Source of the DNA: Nemertoderma westbladi
Lineage: Eukaryota; Xenacoelomorpha; Nemertodermatida; Nemertodermatidae
Length of the DNA stretch: 20,169 bases
Direction of reading: 5' to 3'
Assembly: GCA_032718475.1 (NCBI GenBank)
Contig: JAUCBJ010005819.1
Span: 1 to 20,169, forward strand
Part shown: one piece after another, positions 15,541 through 20,169 of the stretch
Layout: each line of letters begins with the position of its first letter
Numbering within the stretch: position 1 is the first letter of the stretch
The notes under the pieces: generated by a model
The model's database searches: none
Seen by the model: the letters and a program-made list of their open reading frames with translations, nothing else
Told to the model about the DNA's origin: nothing
Position numbers and translations under genes: made by a program

Positions 15541-17997
15541 CTAGAGAGTCGCGAACCTCATCACCTGGTCTGAGAGCCAAGTATTCCCGATGAAAGATTT
15601 TAGGAATAACGCCATTAAGTCATTATATTTGGCTCTGGATATGCAAGGCTTAAACTCAAAGGCTCGCTTTGGTAGATCTAGCAAATTAGACCGACGACCA
15701 AAACTACGTATGAACTTGACTTTCACCGGCTGGGAATTCGACGTATACCATTGTATCGCTGCCCCGAAGAAATAACACCCTTCGCATTTTCGACCACCTG
15801 ACTCTTTCATTTGCCTCATCCACCATCATTAAAGGAAGAATGTCATCTGCAGCTTCCATCCACTTCAGAACGTTCTTAGTTTCCAACACCTGAACCTCGT
15901 AAGGAACAGTAGCTTCATCTTGTCTAGAACCTAAGATAATTCCTGCCCACATGGATGGTGCCCAAACCATCATGTTGGAAACAGATCTCTCAATGGTGCT
16001 GTGGATCGAATCGACTGGCATATACGTGTGGCCAGGAACGAGATAATAGAGCTCGATTGTTTCAATGTGATCGGAACGGATTAGTTGGTGATAAATCATG
16101 GCTAGGACTCCCCGATTTTTATTTTGCCGCCCACAACTGTCACAAAACAACTTTACATTCAGATTCGTTGGCAGATCGATGCTTTGTAAGTACTGATAAA
16201 CACAACTAGCTGTTTAATTGGCTCCACGTCCTGCCTGCCACTCCCCCCAAAGGTAACATATACCCGAATTCGAATTGCTTTCGTAGACAGACTGATTATA
16301 CTGTGCCAGTTTCCTACTATAACCAGTTAACATAGAGTCACCATGGGGTGTATTCAATACCTTTTGTAGGTCGAAACTAGCAACAATGTAATTATATTCG
16401 GCCTCCTTGGACTCACTTTGACATTTCAAGAAATAGTTATTCACAGCATTCTTCTATTCCACGTGAGCTTTGTATTCTTCCTCACTGTAATCACCACCAG
16501 TATCTTTTCGATGACAAATAACGCATTTATCCTTCTTGGGTTGGTGAAAACCAACGTTATAGTCACTTAGAAAAATCGATCGAAATGTCGATTTTGAGAC
16601 CTTGTCTTTAAGCAACGTGTCTTTCTTATAAATGCGATAAAGATTGGTCAGGTTCTTGAAACGCTGAGGCAGGTACTGTACTTGCGGCGGGAATTATTTC
16701 GAACGTAGTGCGGCTCCATTATTGGCAGCTTATTTATGAATTTGTGAACAGATGCTCTTATACCAGCTTTTCCCCGAGTGTTTCCACCACGTTTGTCTTT
16801 AGACGGAAGCTTAGCCTCAGTTCTGTGGCCCAACATCCACCTAACCTCCTTTTCACCAACACTCAATGTTCCCAGGAAGAATGCTCTGCACACCTGCTCT
16901 TTTTGGCCATCTTTGAGCAAGAAATACCTCTTAGAACTTGATCTATGTTTCGTTATTACACTCGATGACTTCTGCTGTGTTCCACCTACACGAATCATGG
17001 AATTGAGAAAGTTATGGCGACCTTGCCTCTCATCTGTTTCCTTCCAGTACAAGTCGAAATTATGCTGTCGATCTCCATCTGTCCATTTCCCAGAGCATCC
17101 ATGGGGACACTGACATTGCACTTGCCTCATACTGCGAGCTGGTTTGACCTTCCCGGATTTCGTGGTATATGACAGACCCTTCTCTCGTAGGTTGTGCCTC
17201 TCTTTGCTGCTATATGGTTTGATTTTCCTGCCTTTCTTCATTGGATTGGGGGCTTCAATATAAGTCTCTGTAGGCTGCTCAACATCTGCAGAATCCTCAC
17301 TCTCGCTACTTGGATAATAGTTTGGATCACTACTCGGATCTTGGGGTGCACTTCCTAACTCACAATCCTGTGGTTGATAGCAGAAACCTGTATTAAATAT
17401 GCTACCATCTGTACCTGGATCTAGTGATGCTCGTAAATCATGTTCTCCATCTTCGCCAATCTCACCTACAGCACGCACAACCCCAAGGTCTAAATATTGT
17501 AATCCACCCCATTGATCTATACCTTGAAAACCTCCCAATAAATCATCGTCCCGAAATCGACAGAATTGCAAATCCACGTCGTGGAATGCATCTGATATCC
17601 CCGCATCAACTTCAGTATCCTGCTGTACTTCAAACTGTATTTCCTGGGCTTCTCCCAAGATTATATCCTGAAGCCCACTCCACAAGTTGACATCATGTGG
17701 GCCAAGAACATTATCACTGTCGCTGGAGATATCTAGGACACATAACATAGGATCCAGATCTGTTGTGATCTCTTCATCCTGTGCAGCCACAGAAAGTCTT
17801 TCTGTGGCTGCATTGACGAAATTACCGTTTGGGGGTCTATATGCAGTGCTACAGTATGTATGATCTGACAGAAGCGCTACAGAATCTTTAGAGCACCCAG
17901 CTTTACTTTTCTTCTTTTCGTGTTGTTTGGCGTTGTAGCAGTAGGAGTCCACTCTACATTTCCTCAGCCTCTTTGGGTAAGTCTTTCTTGACGACAT
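15541..17997 (-). pseudogene. decayed transposase-like gene (FDLQKVL / CDSCGGQN family)
   Basis: The frame starts at ATG 17997, or an upstream ATG at 18078. It holds an acidic 100-270 N-terminal region, a basic stretch, a CQCPHGC Cys cluster, YFLLKDGQKEQVCRAFFLGTL and HYVRNNSRRK. A ~5-bp TACAG duplication near 16672-16682 shifts the frame. It resumes as YLPQRFKN...CVICHRK, meets TAG at 16454-16456, continues with SFDLQKVLNTP and GEWQAGRGAN, meets TAA at 16214-16216, then shows FCDSCGRQNKN and GHTYMPVDSIHSTIER. A second frameshift near 15720-15760 leads into a C-terminal tail. This protein type is widespread in invertebrates, possibly Pfam DUF7869; the Asp/Glu spacing suggests an RNase H-like DDE fold. 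Its superfamily is not assigned. It cannot make a full protein. Confidence 0.8.
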
Positions 17998-18341
17998 CGC
18001 GGATGTGAAATGAAAATGCCTAAATGCAGTATAGTAGTATCTGCAGTATGGCGATTCTGCATACAGCACACCATGCACGTAACACTACTTTAAATACCCC
18101 TCGTTGTTTTTGAAAGGCTTTCCTATGAATAATACTATTGGATTGGTTGTTAGGAGTGGATACTATGTAATGTCTATGGTAGATGGGAGTTAGGGCGTTA
18201 TGAAAAAATATTGGCTGCCATTCGAACAGTGTAAATTGCGGAGTTAGGGCGTTATGCAAAGCTTAATATCTCGAGAATGGCTAATGCTATGGCTTTGAAA
18301 GTGCGATTTTCTGAAAGCACGTATGCGAATTACTTAGAATC

Positions 18342-18402
18342 GTCGATTTTCTCAAAACATGATTTTGTGAGTTAGGGCCTTATGTTTTAATAGGGACGAT
18401 AT
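18342..18402 (-). repeat. right terminal inverted repeat of the inner transposon
   Basis: GTCGATTTTCTCAAAACATG, then ATTTTGTGAGTTAGGGCCTT and ATGTTTTAATAGGGACG mirror the left end. It lies upstream of the pseudogene, so it forms the 5' side of the transposase transcription unit. Confidence 0.85.
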
Positions 18403-18487
18403 AGTACTTCTCAATTAGAAAAACAAAACGTAAAAATTTGGGAGGGGGTCTATTCAATTTTACAATTTATAGGGGCCTACACATATT

Positions 18488-19250
18488 GACATTGAGGTCA
18501 AATTTCACCTCATCGTGTTTTGTACGTGTACCATTCAATATCAACGAAAAACTATTTTTGAATTTCAACTCAGTTCGCAAATCAGATGTCATCAAATGGG
18601 CCCAAACTTAGATATGCAGATACCAAAATTTTGATTTGGGGATGACAGGAAATATTCCCACAGGCACATGGCCTGGCCAGCCGCCCTTGGCACAATTCCC
18701 CATTTTTGTGATGATCAACTTCTAGTATTCCTACTGTACTGCATTGATATTATGCTCATTTAGAACCGCAATGACCAATTTAGTTGTTGTATACAGTAGT
18801 CACCTCCAAAACAAGCCTAGAGCGAATAGGTTTTAAGATATTTGTCCGGTATTTGTCAATATCGCATCAAGGCGCTAATTGTGATTTGTGCCGGACTTCA
18901 CATTATCTGCAATATCTCAAAAACTATTCGCTCTATGCTTGTTTTGAAGGTGTCTACACCATCTAAATCTGTCATTGCGGTTCTATTGAGCATAAATATC
19001 AATGCAGTAGGAATAATAGAAGTTGATCATCACAAAAATGGGGAATATGACTCACTTCCGTCAAGGGCGGGAACTGGCCATGTGCCTGTGGGAATATTTC
19101 CTGTCATCCCCAAATCAAGATTTTGGTATATCAAAGTTTGGGCTCATTTTATGACATCTGATGTGCAAACTGAGTTTAAATTCGACAACACGTTTTTTTG
19201 GACCACCCCAACCCTGTCATTTACCTGAGGTCAAAATTGACCTCAAAGGA
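18488..19250. repeat. long imperfect hairpin, arms ~360 bp
   Basis: The left arm (about 18488-18850) and right arm (about 18905-19250) are reverse complements over most of their length. Matched blocks include TTGATTTGGGGATGACAGGA, ATATTCCCACAGGCACATGG, TTTTTGTGATGATCAACTTC and AACAAGC.TAGAGCGAATAG. The loop is about 50 bp. Divergence between arms indicates an old foldback element or a head-to-head pair of MITEs. Open frames in it are by-products. Confidence 0.85.
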
Positions 19251-19278
19251 ATCATCTGTTTGAGAAACGAAGGGTTAA

Positions 19279-19799
19279 GACCTCAGAAAAAGTTTAAATG
19301 ATACAGCTAATGGTCGAGTACAATTCTGCCAAGTTTCAGGTTGGAATTGGAATTGGAATTTTTTATTTGACATTAAATCAGTTAAAAAACAAGCACTAAG
19401 GATAGCATTAAAATATAACATATAAAGTGTAAGGAAAAGGTAAAGGCAACAAACTAATGTACAGTATGGTATTCAACATGTCCTAGAAAATGTATTTTAA
19501 CGGAAAACAGTACAAAACAAACTGTGAACTGTATTTATTTCTATTGTCTTACTAAAAATATTATTTACTGTAGTTATTTATAATAAGTTTACCGCGGTAA
19601 GTTAGAAATTATAAAATTAAGAATTACATTACAAATTACAGAATTAAGCAGTGATTTGCCGTCGAGGATAACCCCATGAGACTATGTCTCGTTTTCATGA
19701 GGGTCCTCACTATATCAGGAAATATTAAAATCGATAAAGGTTCTATGAAGTTGATACATACATATAGTATTATAGTATATTACATATGTACATTATTGC
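19279..19799. other. AT-rich noncoding stretch with short (TTGGAA)n
   Basis: A short TTGGAATTGGAATTGGAATT microsatellite lies at 19342-19361. No gene is recognised in the remainder. Confidence 0.5.
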
Positions 19800-19885
19800 A
19801 AATAAGTTTAAGTCGAGTTAAACGGATTAAAAGCAAAGAAATGGGAGGACATTTAATGTTTAGATATGTAGCCATCTAGCGGGAG
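19800..19885 (-). repeat. second inverted copy of the ~150-bp repeat, CTCF-like core kept
   Basis: In reverse complement it reads CCCGCTAGATGGCTACATAT and then a TTTGCTTTTAATCCGTTTAA block, the same order as the array at 1835-2310 and the copy at 13065-13230. CCGCTAGATGGC (19871-19882) fits the CTCF core word closely. Confidence 0.6.
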
Positions 19886-20169
19886 ACTGTTGAACTGTTG
19901 GTGTGAAAAGTCGCTAAATAATGTCAAGTTTTGGACATATTTATGCCTACAAATTTTCAATTCGACAGCTTCAAATCTGACAAAGTTATTTAATGTCAAA
20001 ATAGTTACAACAACTATTTGCCTCTATTGACATTCTCCTTAACAGTGTCAATTCGCCAAGGCTCCGCCAACTTCGTGGCTCGCCCCACACCCCTATCAAT
20101 CAACAATATTGATTTTACTTTATGTACTAAATTAACTCTCACTTTTTTGTATGCTCCCCAAATCCAGTT
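19886..20169. other. noncoding stretch, nothing recognised
   Basis: A short, moderately GC-rich block GGCTCCGCCAACTTCGTGGC lies near 20060-20080. No gene is seen. Confidence 0.5.

Larger units (their letters stand above)
14880..18403 (-). mobile_element. ~3.5-kb DNA transposon with TIRs and subterminal repeats
   Basis: The ends are reverse complements over about 58 bp, left about 14882-14941 and right about 18342-18402, starting TATATCGTCCCTATT, with one mismatch in the part compared. ATAT flanks the CGTCCC ends on both sides, so the target duplication may be ATAT or TA. A 16-bp motif GAGTTAGGGC(G/C)TTATG lies in each TIR and recurs internally at 15080, 15124-15139 (inverted), 18187 and 18241. 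This resembles transposase-binding arrays. The minus-strand pseudogene inside encodes the transposase-like protein. Confidence 0.8.
14767..19278. mobile_element. outer TTAA-bounded element, inferred nested host of the inner transposon
   Basis: TTAA at 14767-14770 is followed by CCCTT and then TTTGAGGTCATTTTTGACC. The far side shows the mirror arrangement: GGTCAAAATTGACCTCAAA, then AAGGG and TTAA at 19275-19278. TTAA duplications with CCC-type termini are typical of piggyBac-like elements and their MITEs. The ends are similar but not identical in spacing, so this is an old insertion or two related elements. A further direct copy of TTGAGGTCA...CATCG at about 18493 complicates the model. Confidence 0.45.

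Noticed and set aside
16708-17690. Plus-strand open frames opposite the transposase-like pseudogene
   Set aside because: They are antisense shadows; the minus-strand reading has family motifs.
18784-19228. Open frames within the long hairpin
   Set aside because: They translate hairpin arms, with no recognisable domain and no matching gene structure.

Overview
The window looks like a gene-poor, repeat-rich piece of an animal nuclear genome. It is AT-rich, with long noncoding stretches, minisatellites, homopolymer tracts, MITE-like elements, a tRNA-derived SINE, PHD-finger relics of a retroelement and a decayed DNA transposon. The frequent palindromic words TAGGCCTA and (T)ACCGGTA fit a marine invertebrate, perhaps a deuterostome such as an echinoderm. 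That assignment is an impression from sequence style, not a demonstrated placement.

Layout: 1-1140 is AT-rich with no gene. 1175-1700 holds G runs, CTTCGCCC repeats and a 68-bp tandem duplication. 1835-2310 carries four diverged copies of a ~150-bp repeat with a CTCF-like core, and further inverted copies lie near 13065-13230 and 19800-19885. A tRNA-derived SINE follows at 2385-2590. 3315-3655 is a 42-bp minisatellite (14 codons, two 21-bp halves), joined to an AT-rich minisatellite to 3905. 4261-7265 holds a 35-bp palindrome, small inverted-repeat elements, a ~0.5-kb TA-flanked MITE candidate and two PHD-finger fragments. 7573-7759 is a short inverted-repeat element just upstream of the gene.

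The only convincing intact host-type gene is an uninterrupted 1276-codon xanthine dehydrogenase/aldehyde oxidase family gene (7914-11744, +). Its two [2Fe-2S] clusters and the main Mo-site residues are intact. The FAD-binding loops and the substrate-clamping residues differ from both XDH and AOX. A good 3' splice acceptor 24 bp before the ATG suggests an upstream noncoding exon.

13552-14134 is a large foldback structure built of ~20-bp tandem repeats. 14767-19278 looks like a nest: a TTAA-bounded element with similar ends encloses a ~3.5-kb DNA transposon (about 14880-18403) with ~58-bp near-perfect TIRs and subterminal repeats. The transposon carries a minus-strand transposase-like pseudogene with two frameshifts and two in-frame stops. 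A second ~0.8-kb hairpin (18488-19250) lies between the inner transposon and the outer right end. 19280-20169 is AT-rich with another copy of the ~150-bp repeat. The gene and the mobile elements show no functional link beyond proximity.
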